This document shows positions 8,219 to 16,096 of a stretch of 64,000 nt of DNA, piece after piece. Both the position numbers and the translations under genes were made by a program. The stretch spans positions 124,001 through 188,000 of the forward strand of contig NZ_BMQY01000012.1 in assembly GCF_014648355.1 (NCBI RefSeq). The letters run 5' to 3'. Below the pieces are notes generated by a model, which did no database searches, was not told the DNA's origin, and saw only the letters and a program-made list of their open reading frames with translations. Every line of letters starts with the position of its first letter. Position 1 is the first letter of the stretch. The DNA is from Couchioplanes azureus (GTDB taxonomy: Bacteria > Actinomycetota > Actinomycetes > Mycobacteriales > Micromonosporaceae).

Positions 8219-10045
8219 CTACGCAGCCGGCCGCCTCTCGCGGGTGCTGCCCAGCTTGGAACCCAACGACCGCTTGATGGCGTGGTCGACGTGGTAGCGC
8301 TGCATCACTGCTGCCGTCAACGCCTCCGGGGTCCAACAGGCGGCCAGATCATTCGGTGTCCATTCCCTGCTGCCACGCAGGGACAGCACACCCAGGATGG
8401 TCTCCACCAACGCCTGCTCGAACCACTCCTGGACCACGTCCGTGATCTGCGGTCGAGCTCCAGGGGTGGCGGCGTACTCGGCGCTCCACCGGTCGATCAT
8501 GTCCGTGAAACCTCGGAAGTCGCCGTTGATCTGCAGCAGGTTCTGGTCCTGGAGGTAGTGAGCCGCACGGTCCTCCAGCAGGCCGGGGGCGCGCGTCCCG
8601 TTCTCCGTGCTGATCCACTGCACCTTCGGATCGTCATGCCCTCCGACGAGGTCCGCAGGCGTCCCGTCCTCATCGATCAAGAACAGCGAGTAGACGTCGT
8701 TGCCGCGTCCGCCCTTACCGCCGCGTCCGCCGCCCCCCGAGCTTCCTACGCCGTCCACCGGGGTGCTGTCATGGTCCGGCTTTTCGGCAGTGACGTTCAC
8801 CGACCCGTTCGGCGTGGTGCGGTAGCGGGACAGCCGGAACAGGTTGCGGATCTCCTTGAGTCGGTCCTTGATGCTCTTCTGGTGGTTGGAGTCAGCCGAG
8901 CCGGCAGACACCGCCTCCATGAGTTCGCGGATCTCGGCGGGCAGATTCGCCCGGAACTCGGCCATCCAGTCTGACCAGGGCAACGGCTCGTTGTTGAGCA
9001 GGAGTTGGGTCCGCGCAGTGTTCGAGGTGATTCGGCACGTCTCGCTGTGGTGTGGCTCGATGTAGATGACCACGCGGTTGCTGCCGAAGATGACGCCGAA
9101 GTGCTGCAGGCGCGCCATGCCACCACGCCCGGTCACCATCTCGTACAGCTCGTCACGGTACAACGCCGCAGCATGGCCGTTGGAGGCGTACACCCCGGAG
9201 TTCGAGCCTGAGGCCTTCTCCTCGCGCAAGATCCACCAGTGCGCGGTGGCATTGGTCAGCTTGACCTTGCCATTGGACTCTGCGTGCCGTGTCAGGTAGT
9301 GCTCCTGCCCGGTAATTGTCCGCAGGATGTTGGTGTCAGTGTTCTCCCGAGGCTTGGTCCAGCCTTCGCGGGCCTTGACCGTGACGCCGTCGGGGAAGCG
9401 AAAGTACCGGGTGTTCAGGTAGTACGAGACCCAGCGAGACGCCGGCTTGATTCCCTCGGGGGCTGCCATGGTGTCCTCGTCCGGGGCGTTTCCCAGGAGA
9501 GTGACCTGGGTGCCATGCGCCTCGATCATGGCGGGCTTGGCCTGGTCGCTGATCCGACTCCAGTACCTGTTCTCACCCTTGATCTCCATCGGCGCCAGGC
9601 CGTAATTCCCGGTTATCGGATCCCGCCACAACCGGATCTTCTCCCCAGGCTTACCGTCGCGCCAGGAGAGGTAGATCAAGCCTTCATGGTTACGGGTGGC
9701 GGCCGCGATCTTCGCACCGACGCCGAAATTGCCGTCATGAGCCTGCTTGTGCACCGAGGACGACAGGGCGTTGATGTACTGGGCCATCTCCTCCCCGGAC
9801 ATACCGATTCCGTTGTCGGTGATGGACAGCTTGAAGGTGCCCTGGACGGAGTGGGTGATCCAGTCGACGTCCCACACGATCAGCCCGACGCGCTCGGCGG
9901 TGGCGAGCACCGCCTCGATCGAGTTCTGCGTCAGCTCGCGCAGGAACTGCAGCGGTGCGCAGTCCTGGCCCAGTCGATCGACCATGAAACCGGTGTTCGC
10001 CACGGTCATGTCGAGCGTCCTGCCGATGTCGGCTACAGGAGCCAT
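8219..10045 (-). CDS. Stand-alone GHKL (Hsp90-like) ATPase
   Basis: A 608-residue protein with an N-terminal Bergerat-fold ATPase. The N-box is FLRELTQNSIEA (34-45), with the Glu and Asn that bind Mg-ATP. The G1 box is DNGIGM (77-82) and the G2 box is GNFGVGAK (105-112). There is no histidine-kinase phosphoacceptor, so this is closer to the Hsp90/MutL/MORC/TopoVI style than to a sensor kinase. The middle region is long and unfamiliar. A glycine-rich linker (SSGGGGRGGKGGRGN, near 475) leads to a helical C-terminal domain. The ATG at 10045 has GAAAGGTGG five bases upstream. It lies between an unknown gene and a Uma2-type nuclease gene, all on the minus strand. Cellular role unknown. Confidence 0.8.
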   Translation of the reverse strand: MAPVADIGRTLDMTVANTGFMVDRLGQDCAPLQFLRELTQNSIEAVLATAERVGLIVWDVDWITHSVQGTFKLSITDNGIGMSGEEMAQYINALSSSVHKQAHDGNFGVGAKIAAATRNHEGLIYLSWRDGKPGEKIRLWRDPITGNYGLAPMEIKGENRYWSRISDQAKPAMIEAHGTQVTLLGNAPDEDTMAAPEGIKPASRWVSYYLNTRYFRFPDGVTVKAREGWTKPRENTDTNILRTITGQEHYLTRHAESNGKVKLTNATAHWWILREEKASGSNSGVYASNGHAAALYRDELYEMVTGRGGMARLQHFGVIFGSNRVVIYIEPHHSETCRITSNTARTQLLLNNEPLPWSDWMAEFRANLPAEIRELMEAVSAGSADSNHQKSIKDRLKEIRNLFRLSRYRTTPNGSVNVTAEKPDHDSTPVDGVGSSGGGGRGGKGGRGNDVYSLFLIDEDGTPADLVGGHDDPKVQWISTENGTRAPGLLEDRAAHYLQDQNLLQINGDFRGFTDMIDRWSAEYAATPGARPQITDVVQEWFEQALVETILGVLSLRGSREWTPNDLAACWTPEALTAAVMQRYHVDHAIKRSLGSKLGSTRERRPAA

Positions 10046-10444
10046 CGGTCCACCTTTCGCGGGCGGACGAGAAGGGATGGCGACTCGTCCGCGTGATGCC
10101 GGACAGCGGCCGGGCAGGTGGGAGTCCGAAGACAGCGACCCGTCCGTACCGCTCGTTCGGCGATGACCGCGACACGGTAGCGGCAGGGAATAACGACCTC
10201 GGCGGACCAACAGTCCGTCGGCCGACTTTCACCGTGAAGAGAATTTCTGCCACACGCGCAGACCACGTTGGAATTCGACATCTGCGGGCACCCGCGACTC
10301 TCCGCGCCGACGAGGCACCCACGCTCGCGCGGCTGCCCGCCGAGCACGGCAGCACTCCTCCCGCCTGCGCCCGCGACCACAATGACCGCCCGAAGACAGA
10401 GCTGCTCGGCAACACGCGCGAGCACTGATTCGCGTAGAGGAGGG
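10046..10444. other. Gene-free interval upstream of GHKL gene
   Basis: About 400 bases between two minus-strand genes. Both strands have open frames caused by high GC, but none carries a convincing start or protein signature. It probably contains the GHKL-gene promoter. No repeat or strong hairpin noticed. Confidence 0.5.
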
Positions 10445-11011
10445 TCAGATCTGGCCGAGATCGACCTCAAGGGGAAAGGGCGCCGCCAGTTTCACTGTGC
10501 CGGTGAAGACGTCGCTGTCGCGATATCGGTTCGTCGCCGGGTCAAGAACGTACGTATAGACGATCGGCGCGCCAGTTGCAGCCTGTTCAACACGCCAATA
10601 AAACTGAATTCCGGCTCTTGCGTACTGATCGGTTTTGACGATTCGATCCGTCGTCTCGGAGCCCGGTGAGACCACCTCGACCACCAGAAGCACATGCTCA
10701 GGTCGGGTGGGAGTCACGTCGATGGTGTCCGCTCGGTACACCGTCACATCCGGACGCCGATTGTTCAGTGGCACGTCCTGAAGGCGGACGTCGAAGTCGG
10801 TGTCGGCGTTCCAGTCCGGCCCCGCCGCAGCATCCAATGCGTTCGCCAACAGCCTGGCCAGGCGGTTGTGCCGCTTGGAGGCGCTCGGAGTCACGACGAC
10901 CATCCCGTCCACGATCTCGATGCCCGCACACTGCTCTTCTGACCATGCCGCGTATTGCTCAGCCGTGACCTGCTGATGCATCCAAGCCGGCGCGACCATC
11001 TCGACCGCCAT
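10445..11011 (-). CDS. Uma2-family putative endonuclease (DUF820)
   Basis: A 188-residue protein with the Uma2/DUF820 version of the PD-(D/E)XK nuclease fold. It starts with a helix (TAEQYAAWSEEQ) and a GIEIVDGMVVVTPSAS strand pair, followed by the catalytic motifs: RPDVTVYR (Asp), LVVEVVSPGS (Glu) and KTDQYARAGIQFYW (Lys). The length is typical. The family is very common in actinobacteria and cyanobacteria; its biological role is not settled. I use the ATG at 11011 because AGGAGGTGTGT sits right before it. It is divergent from the acyl-CoA dehydrogenase and co-oriented with the GHKL ATPase. Confidence 0.9.
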   Translation of the reverse strand: MAVEMVAPAWMHQQVTAEQYAAWSEEQCAGIEIVDGMVVVTPSASKRHNRLARLLANALDAAAGPDWNADTDFDVRLQDVPLNNRRPDVTVYRADTIDVTPTRPEHVLLVVEVVSPGSETTDRIVKTDQYARAGIQFYWRVEQAATGAPIVYTYVLDPATNRYRDSDVFTGTVKLAAPFPLEVDLGQI

Positions 11012-11175
11012 ACACACCTCCTGCGGCGCCGTCGGCCATCAGAATCAAGATACCGAAGTTCCGGCCACGGACGGCGGTCTCCATGCGTCTGCGCCGTCTT
11101 CGGGACCGGCTTCGGCAGACACCGTCGCGCCGTGGCGGCGCGCATCGCGGCCTGCGGAAACGACGGTCCAGAATT

Positions 11176-11217
11176 CGTCAGCGTATCCGGTCGGGACGTC
11201 AGCGTATCCGGTCGGGA
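11176..11217. repeat. Two-copy 21-bp tandem repeat
   Basis: CGTCAGCGTATCCGGTCGGG plus one A occurs twice in a row (11176-11196 and 11197-11217), and CGTC follows as the start of a third copy. It lies in the divergent region about 38 bases before the acyl-CoA dehydrogenase start, so it could be a regulator site or a simple duplication. Confidence 0.85.
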
Positions 11218-11254
11218 CGTCGCCGGCGGCCGCCCGAGCTACTAAGCTCAGCGG

Positions 11255-13015
11255 ATGTCCCGGATTCTCTCAGCGCGTGACATCGAGTTCCTCCTCTATG
11301 AGTGGCTGGACGTCGAGGCGCTGACCAAGCATCCCCGGTTCGCCGAGCACTCGCGGGAGACCTTCGACGCCGTCCTCGAGGTCTCGGCGCGCATCGCCGA
11401 GCGCGAGTTCGCCGGCCACAATCGCAAGAACGACCTGCACGAACCGACCTTCGACGGCGAGCGCGTCACGGTCATCCCCGAGGTCCGGTCCGCCCTGCGG
11501 GCATTCCACGAGTCAGGGCTGCTCGGCGGCGCGCTGGACGAGGAGGTCGGCGGCCTCCAACTGCCGCACGTCGTCACACGCTCCTGCTTCGCGTGGTTCC
11601 AGGCCGCGAACATCGCGACGTCGGCGTACCCGATGCTCACGATGGCGACCGTGAACCTGCTGCTCGCGTACGGGAGCCAGGAGCAGGTCGACGCCTTCGT
11701 CCGGCCGATGGTCGAGGGCCGGTTCACCGGCACGATGTGCCTGTCGGAACCGCAGGCCGGGTCGTCGCTCAGCGACGTGACGACCCGGGCCGTGCCCGCG
11801 GACGACGGGACCTACCGGCTGCACGGCAGCAAGATGTGGATCTCCGGGGGCGACCACGAGCTCAGCGAGACGATCGTGCACCTGGTACTGGCCCGGGTCG
11901 CCGGCGCGCCGGCCGGGGTCAAGGGGCTGTCGCTGTTCATCGTCCCGAAGCATCTGCTCGGGCCCGACGGTACGCCGGGTGAACGCAACGACGTCGTGCT
12001 CGTCGGACTGAACCACAAGATGGGCTTCCGGGGCACCACCAACGCCGTACTGTCGTTCGGCGACGGGACCCACACGCCGCACGGCGCCGCGGGCGCGGTC
12101 GGCTACCTCGTCGGCGAACAGGGCCGCGGGCTCGCGTACATGTTCCACATGATGAACGAGGCACGGATCGGCGTCGGGGCCGGCGCGGTCGCGCTCGGTT
12201 ACACCGGATATCTGCACGCACTGGCATACGCCCGGGAACGCGTCCAGGGCCGGCCGCTCGGGGACAAGGACCCGACGGCACCACCGGTGCCGATCGTGCG
12301 GCATCCGGACGTACGCCGGATGCTCCTGGCGTCCAAGACCTACGTGGAGGGTGGTCTCGCCCTCATCCTGTACGCCGCCAAGCTGCTCGACGAGGACTCC
12401 CCGGACGCCCCACTGTTGCTGGACGTGCTGACCCCCATCGTGAAGGCGTGGCCGTCGCAGTGGTGCCTCAAGGCCAACGACTACGCGATCCAGGTGCACG
12501 GCGGATACGGCTACACCCGGGAGTACCCGGTCGAGCAGTTCTACCGCGACAACCGGCTGAATCCGATCCACGAGGGCACCGACGGCATCCAGGCATTGGA
12601 TCTGCTCGGACGCAAGGTGACGATGGATGGCGGCGCGGGCCTGTCCCTGCTGCTGCGCACGATGGGCGAGACGACGTCGCGGGCCCCCCGGGAGCTGTCG
12701 GGCATGGCCCGCGCGCTCGATGCGGCCCGGGGGCGCCTGGCCGAGGTGACGCGGACGCTGTGGGCCTCGGGCGATCCCCGGACCGCGCTGGCGAACGCGA
12801 CCGCCTACCTGGACGCCGCCGGGCACATCGTCGTCGCATGGATGTGGCTGGAACAGGCGATCGCCGCCCACGGCAAACAGGGCGCGTTCTACGACGGCAA
12901 GCGCCTGGCGGCGACGTACTTCTTCGACCATGAGCTGCCGCGTACGGGACCGTGGCTGGACCTGCTGGCCAGCGGCGACACCCTGCTGGCCGATCTGGAC
13001 GACGCACTCCTCTGA
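11255..13015 (+). CDS. Acyl-CoA dehydrogenase (AidB/DmdC-like, long form)
   Basis: A 586-residue flavoprotein, longer than the usual 380 residues. The FAD-binding middle region is clear: TGTMCLSEPQAGSSLSD, WISGGDHEL and GMG-like motifs such as KMGFRGTTNAVLSF. The C-terminal helical domain has the VHGGYGYTREYPVEQFYRD motif that lines the active site, and EGTDGIQALDL nearby. The final ~120 residues form the extra C-terminal domain seen in 3-methylmercaptopropionyl-CoA dehydrogenase-like and AidB-like enzymes. It probably oxidises a branched or unusual acyl-CoA with electrons going to ETF; the substrate cannot be read from sequence. No beta-oxidation partners are adjacent. Confidence 0.92.
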   Translation: MSRILSARDIEFLLYEWLDVEALTKHPRFAEHSRETFDAVLEVSARIAEREFAGHNRKNDLHEPTFDGERVTVIPEVRSALRAFHESGLLGGALDEEVGGLQLPHVVTRSCFAWFQAANIATSAYPMLTMATVNLLLAYGSQEQVDAFVRPMVEGRFTGTMCLSEPQAGSSLSDVTTRAVPADDGTYRLHGSKMWISGGDHELSETIVHLVLARVAGAPAGVKGLSLFIVPKHLLGPDGTPGERNDVVLVGLNHKMGFRGTTNAVLSFGDGTHTPHGAAGAVGYLVGEQGRGLAYMFHMMNEARIGVGAGAVALGYTGYLHALAYARERVQGRPLGDKDPTAPPVPIVRHPDVRRMLLASKTYVEGGLALILYAAKLLDEDSPDAPLLLDVLTPIVKAWPSQWCLKANDYAIQVHGGYGYTREYPVEQFYRDNRLNPIHEGTDGIQALDLLGRKVTMDGGAGLSLLLRTMGETTSRAPRELSGMARALDAARGRLAEVTRTLWASGDPRTALANATAYLDAAGHIVVAWMWLEQAIAAHGKQGAFYDGKRLAATYFFDHELPRTGPWLDLLASGDTLLADLDDALL

Positions 13016-13136
13016 CCCGCGGCGGGCGGTGCGGCGTTCCTCGTGCCCGGCATGGCCCATCCCGATCGGCACGAACGCGCCGCCGAGACCGTGAGGCCCG
13101 CCGACAGGGGGCGAGAACTGACGCGTTTCTCCTCGC

Positions 13137-13685
13137 TCAGGCGCCCGGCCGTGCGGGAAGGTTCAACTTTCCCGCGAGCCAGTCCGACTGGGGCACGGCC
13201 GATCCACGAATGCCGAGACTTGCCCGGGCCGCCTGGTAGAAGCGATCGCGCGTCTCGTTGGCATGGTCGAGCCCAGCAGCCAGCTCGAACCCCGCGGTAG
13301 TCATGCCGCGGGCGTAACGGGCGATGTCCGTCACTGCGGCGCGCCACTCGCGGGCCGCGGTGATCGATGCGGCGTCGCCCAGGAGGAGGACGCTTTCCCA
13401 GGTCTTCGTGCGTCGGATGTCGGCCTCTTCCATCCTGGCCAGGGCCGGCTCACGATCGACACCGTGCGCAAGCGCGTTCAGGTTGGCGATCCGTAGCGCG
13501 TACGTATGCACTTCCTTGACTGCATCGGCAAACTCGACGTACGCCTGAAGCCGGCGCTCGTCCCACCGCGCCGCCTGCTGGCGCTGCCACCGCGAGCGGT
13601 CCGCGATCCCGGTAGCGAGGATGGTCCCGCCTGTTCCGAGCAGGACGCCGAGCAAGGCCGGCAGTTGGTCCGTCAGCGCGCTCAT
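13137..13685 (-). CDS. Small membrane-anchored protein, unknown function
   Basis: A 182-residue protein. Residues 7-25 (LPALLGVLLGTGGTILATGI) form a single transmembrane helix, followed by a basic stretch (DRSRWQRQQAARWDERR) and a long helical cytoplasmic domain that probably coils. Proteins of this form (N-terminal anchor plus helical bundle) are common orphan genes in actinomycetes. Start taken at the ATG at 13685 with GAGGG close upstream. It faces the acyl-CoA dehydrogenase gene across 121 bases. No domain name can be given. Confidence 0.7.
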   Translation of the reverse strand: MSALTDQLPALLGVLLGTGGTILATGIADRSRWQRQQAARWDERRLQAYVEFADAVKEVHTYALRIANLNALAHGVDREPALARMEEADIRRTKTWESVLLLGDAASITAAREWRAAVTDIARYARGMTTAGFELAAGLDHANETRDRFYQAARASLGIRGSAVPQSDWLAGKLNLPARPGA

Positions 13686-14068
13686 GCCCTCATGGTGCAC
13701 GGGCGCCACAACATATGTGCGTCTGCCGCCGCGGCGGCGGGCCGCCCGCCCGGCGAACGCGCTGAGCGGCACATTGGTGCGTCGATCGGTCACCGACGCA
13801 TCACGACGCGGGGCCCTCACCGGCAAACCCGATCGGATGACTCCGCGACCTGTCGATCGTCCGAGCTGAGTCGGCGCAGACCTGGCGTACTAGTGCGGGT
13901 CCGCGCGTCGGAGCGCATGTCGTGTGGTCCCCTACTGGTCCCCGTCGGCTCCCAGTTCAGCGCTGGCCGGACGCAGAGGGGGCCTTCTGCCGCGTGCCAT
14001 CCTCCGCTTGCCCCGGCCCAGCATGACTACGCGATAACCGCGGCGAGCGCGAGGCACGGGACTGAACG
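13686..14068. other. Gene-free interval with small hairpin
   Basis: No convincing gene. TGCGTCG (13778-13784) and CGACGCA (13794-13800) form a 7-bp hairpin with a 9-base loop about 93 bases upstream of the 13685 start; it could be an operator or a structured leader. Confidence 0.5.
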
Positions 14069-14101
14069 ACTCACCCCCGCCGAAGCACGACGGGGGTGAG
14101 T
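14069..14101 (-). terminator. Terminator hairpin
   Basis: ACTCACCCCCG (14069-14079) and CGGGGGTGAGT (14091-14101) form a perfect 11-bp stem with an 11-base loop. It lies 15 bases beyond the stop of the minus-strand seven-repeat protein gene. Confidence 0.92.
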
Positions 14102-14115
14102 GCAGAGGCGTCGTG

Positions 14116-14945
14116 CTAGACGGCGGGGCTGGTGCCGGTCATCATGCCGTAGCCGGTGTCGACGGCGCGTTCGCCGTCGCGGACCCAGAGGAAGCCGGTG
14201 TTGGCCTGGAACACGATCCGGTAGCCGCGGATGGCGGGGCTGGTGCCGCGCATCATGCCGAAGCCGGTGTCCTTGGTGATCCCGGTGTTGGTGTGCACGT
14301 ACAGGAACCCGGTGTTGGCCTGGAACGCCGTGGTGTAGCCGACCGGGGTGGCGCTGATCGCGGGGCTGGTGCCGTTCATCATCCCGTAGCCGGTGTCGCG
14401 GGCGCGGCCGTTGCTGTCGATGACGTACAGGAAACCGGTGTTGGCCTGGAAGGCGATGGCGTAGCCGCCGGTCGGCAGGGCGGTGATCGACGGGCTGGTG
14501 CCGGCCATCATGCCGTAGCCGGTGTTCACGACCGCGCCGGAGGAGTCGCGGGTGTAGAGGAAGCCGGTGTTGGCCTGGAAGGCGATCCGCCACCGGCTGG
14601 TGTCACCCGCGATGGACGGGCTGGTGCCGCGCATCATGCCCAGTTGCAGGTCCTGAGTGGCGCCGGTGTTCATGTTCCGGGTGTAGAGCATGGTGGTGTT
14701 GGCCTGGAAGGCGATCTGTCCGCCGGAGATGGCGGGACTGGTGCCGTTCATCATGCCGAAGCCGGTGTCGAGCATCGCGCCGTTGGTGTTACGGGTGTAC
14801 AGGAAACCGGTGTTGGCCTGGAACGCGGTCTGCCCGCCCGAAGTGGCGGGACTGGTGCCGTTCATCATCCCGTAGCGAGTGTCGAGCATGGCCCCTGCGC
14901 CGCTGCGGGTGTACAGGAAGCCGGTGTTGGCCTGGAACGCCGCGG
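14116..14945 (-). repeat. Seven in-frame coding repeats
   Basis: The segment encodes seven copies of a 35-43 residue unit. At DNA level the block CCGGTGTTGGCCTGGAA (plus-strand reading) recurs once per unit, with strong conservation also around the GMM-GTSP codons, so slippage or recombination between units is possible. Confidence 0.9.
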
Positions 14946-15663
14946 GGATGTTCTCGGGGCTCGGAATGGTCGAGCCGGTACCGGTACCAGTGCCGGAACC
15001 CGTGCCACCGCCTCCCGGCGCCGTACCCATGCCTTCATCGGCCGGAATGACGATGCGGGGGAACCAGGAGGGACCCTCAGGAAGTCCGGCCGCCCGACCA
15101 CCGCATCTGATGGAGGTGATGATCAGTCTGTCGCCTCCGTGGAGCCGTATCCATCGGCTCTGCTTACCGACCTGGTTCAGCTGGCCGCCGGAGCCATTGA
15201 GGGTGTAGTTGGTGATGCAGTCTCGGTAGCCGCGGAAGGCGTCGACGTCGTAGTACTCCCTGAACGTGTCGTTCATGCTCGAGTTCTGCCTGGCCGGCAG
15301 CTCGTAGTCGCCGTACACAGCGCTCTTGTTGTTGAAGTTCGACGGGTCGATGCACGGATTGGGCGACCCCTCCTTGTAGGGCTGGTCCAGGTGGTCACCG
15401 AAGCGTTCGTGTTGCCACTGCCAGCACCAGTTGTTTGCGATGAGGATCGAAAAGTTGTTGTCTGTCTCGTTATAGACCACCGCACCGCAATAGGGCGTGT
15501 AACACTTGTCGGCCATGGCGGGGCCGGCGAACGCGACCGGTGCGACAGTTCCGGCGAACATCACCACCGCGGCGATCCGGGCGATGACACCGATTCTTGT
15601 CCGCGGCCGCGGGCGCCCACCGGCCGTGTCGGACCGGCGTGGGCGCAGGAAACGTACTTTCAC
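14116..15663 (-). CDS. Secreted protein with seven FQANTGFLY repeats (probable beta-propeller)
   Basis: A 515-residue exported protein. The start is Arg-rich (RPRR, then RPRPRTR), followed by a hydrophobic core ending near AGPAMA (about residue 52), a long signal peptide. Residues 53-215 form a Cys-containing domain (CYTPYCGAVVY, NWCWQW, NPCIDP, RDCITNY, IRCGG) of unknown type. A Gly/Thr linker leads to seven tandem repeats (about 239-515), each starting (A/V)FQANTGFLY and ending GMMxGTSP(A/S)(I/T/V), 35-43 residues long. Seven blades suggest one closed beta-propeller, lectin-like, though this is inferred. The GTG at 15663 follows GGAGTATCC. Hairpin terminator downstream; divergent from the MalT/SARP-like regulator. 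Confidence 0.88.
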   Translation of the reverse strand: MKVRFLRPRRSDTAGGRPRPRTRIGVIARIAAVVMFAGTVAPVAFAGPAMADKCYTPYCGAVVYNETDNNFSILIANNWCWQWQHERFGDHLDQPYKEGSPNPCIDPSNFNNKSAVYGDYELPARQNSSMNDTFREYYDVDAFRGYRDCITNYTLNGSGGQLNQVGKQSRWIRLHGGDRLIITSIRCGGRAAGLPEGPSWFPRIVIPADEGMGTAPGGGGTGSGTGTGTGSTIPSPENIPAAFQANTGFLYTRSGAGAMLDTRYGMMNGTSPATSGGQTAFQANTGFLYTRNTNGAMLDTGFGMMNGTSPAISGGQIAFQANTTMLYTRNMNTGATQDLQLGMMRGTSPSIAGDTSRWRIAFQANTGFLYTRDSSGAVVNTGYGMMAGTSPSITALPTGGYAIAFQANTGFLYVIDSNGRARDTGYGMMNGTSPAISATPVGYTTAFQANTGFLYVHTNTGITKDTGFGMMRGTSPAIRGYRIVFQANTGFLWVRDGERAVDTGYGMMTGTSPAV

Positions 15664-16096
15664 GGATACTCCACTACTACGGGGTGACAGAGCAGTCGGG
15701 CGGCGGCTCGGCCGGGAGCGTACCTGGAGCTCGCCAGGTATCAGAGCGGTGTCGATCACCAAGCCCCATCTCCACCGAAGCCGCTGAACACGAGCCTTTG
15801 ACGACGAACCGGAGCAGGCCACAGCAATCGACGTTGGTCTCGTGACGACGTGAGGGATATACGACTGCTCGGCGTGCACCTCAAACTCCATGTACCTCCC
15901 AGTCGCCGGTGACGACGGCTTACGTCGAAGAGGTGCAGGCGAACTCCCTGGCATCGAGCCCTTGGCTGGCGGCATGTTGATCGGCTGGTTCCCGACAGAG
16001 GGTTGTGGAGTCGTCTCGGTCAGCGCAAATCTGTGGGCGTGTGCCGGCGCCCATCACGACTTCGGGCGAAGGCGCGGGCAGGGAAGGGGAAGGTCG
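15664..16096. other. Divergent intergenic region
   Basis: About 430 bases between the seven-repeat protein (minus) and the MalT/SARP-like regulator (plus). The plus frame is open from 15890 but lacks conserved sequence until 16097. The interval probably carries both promoters. I see no clear operator. Confidence 0.5.
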
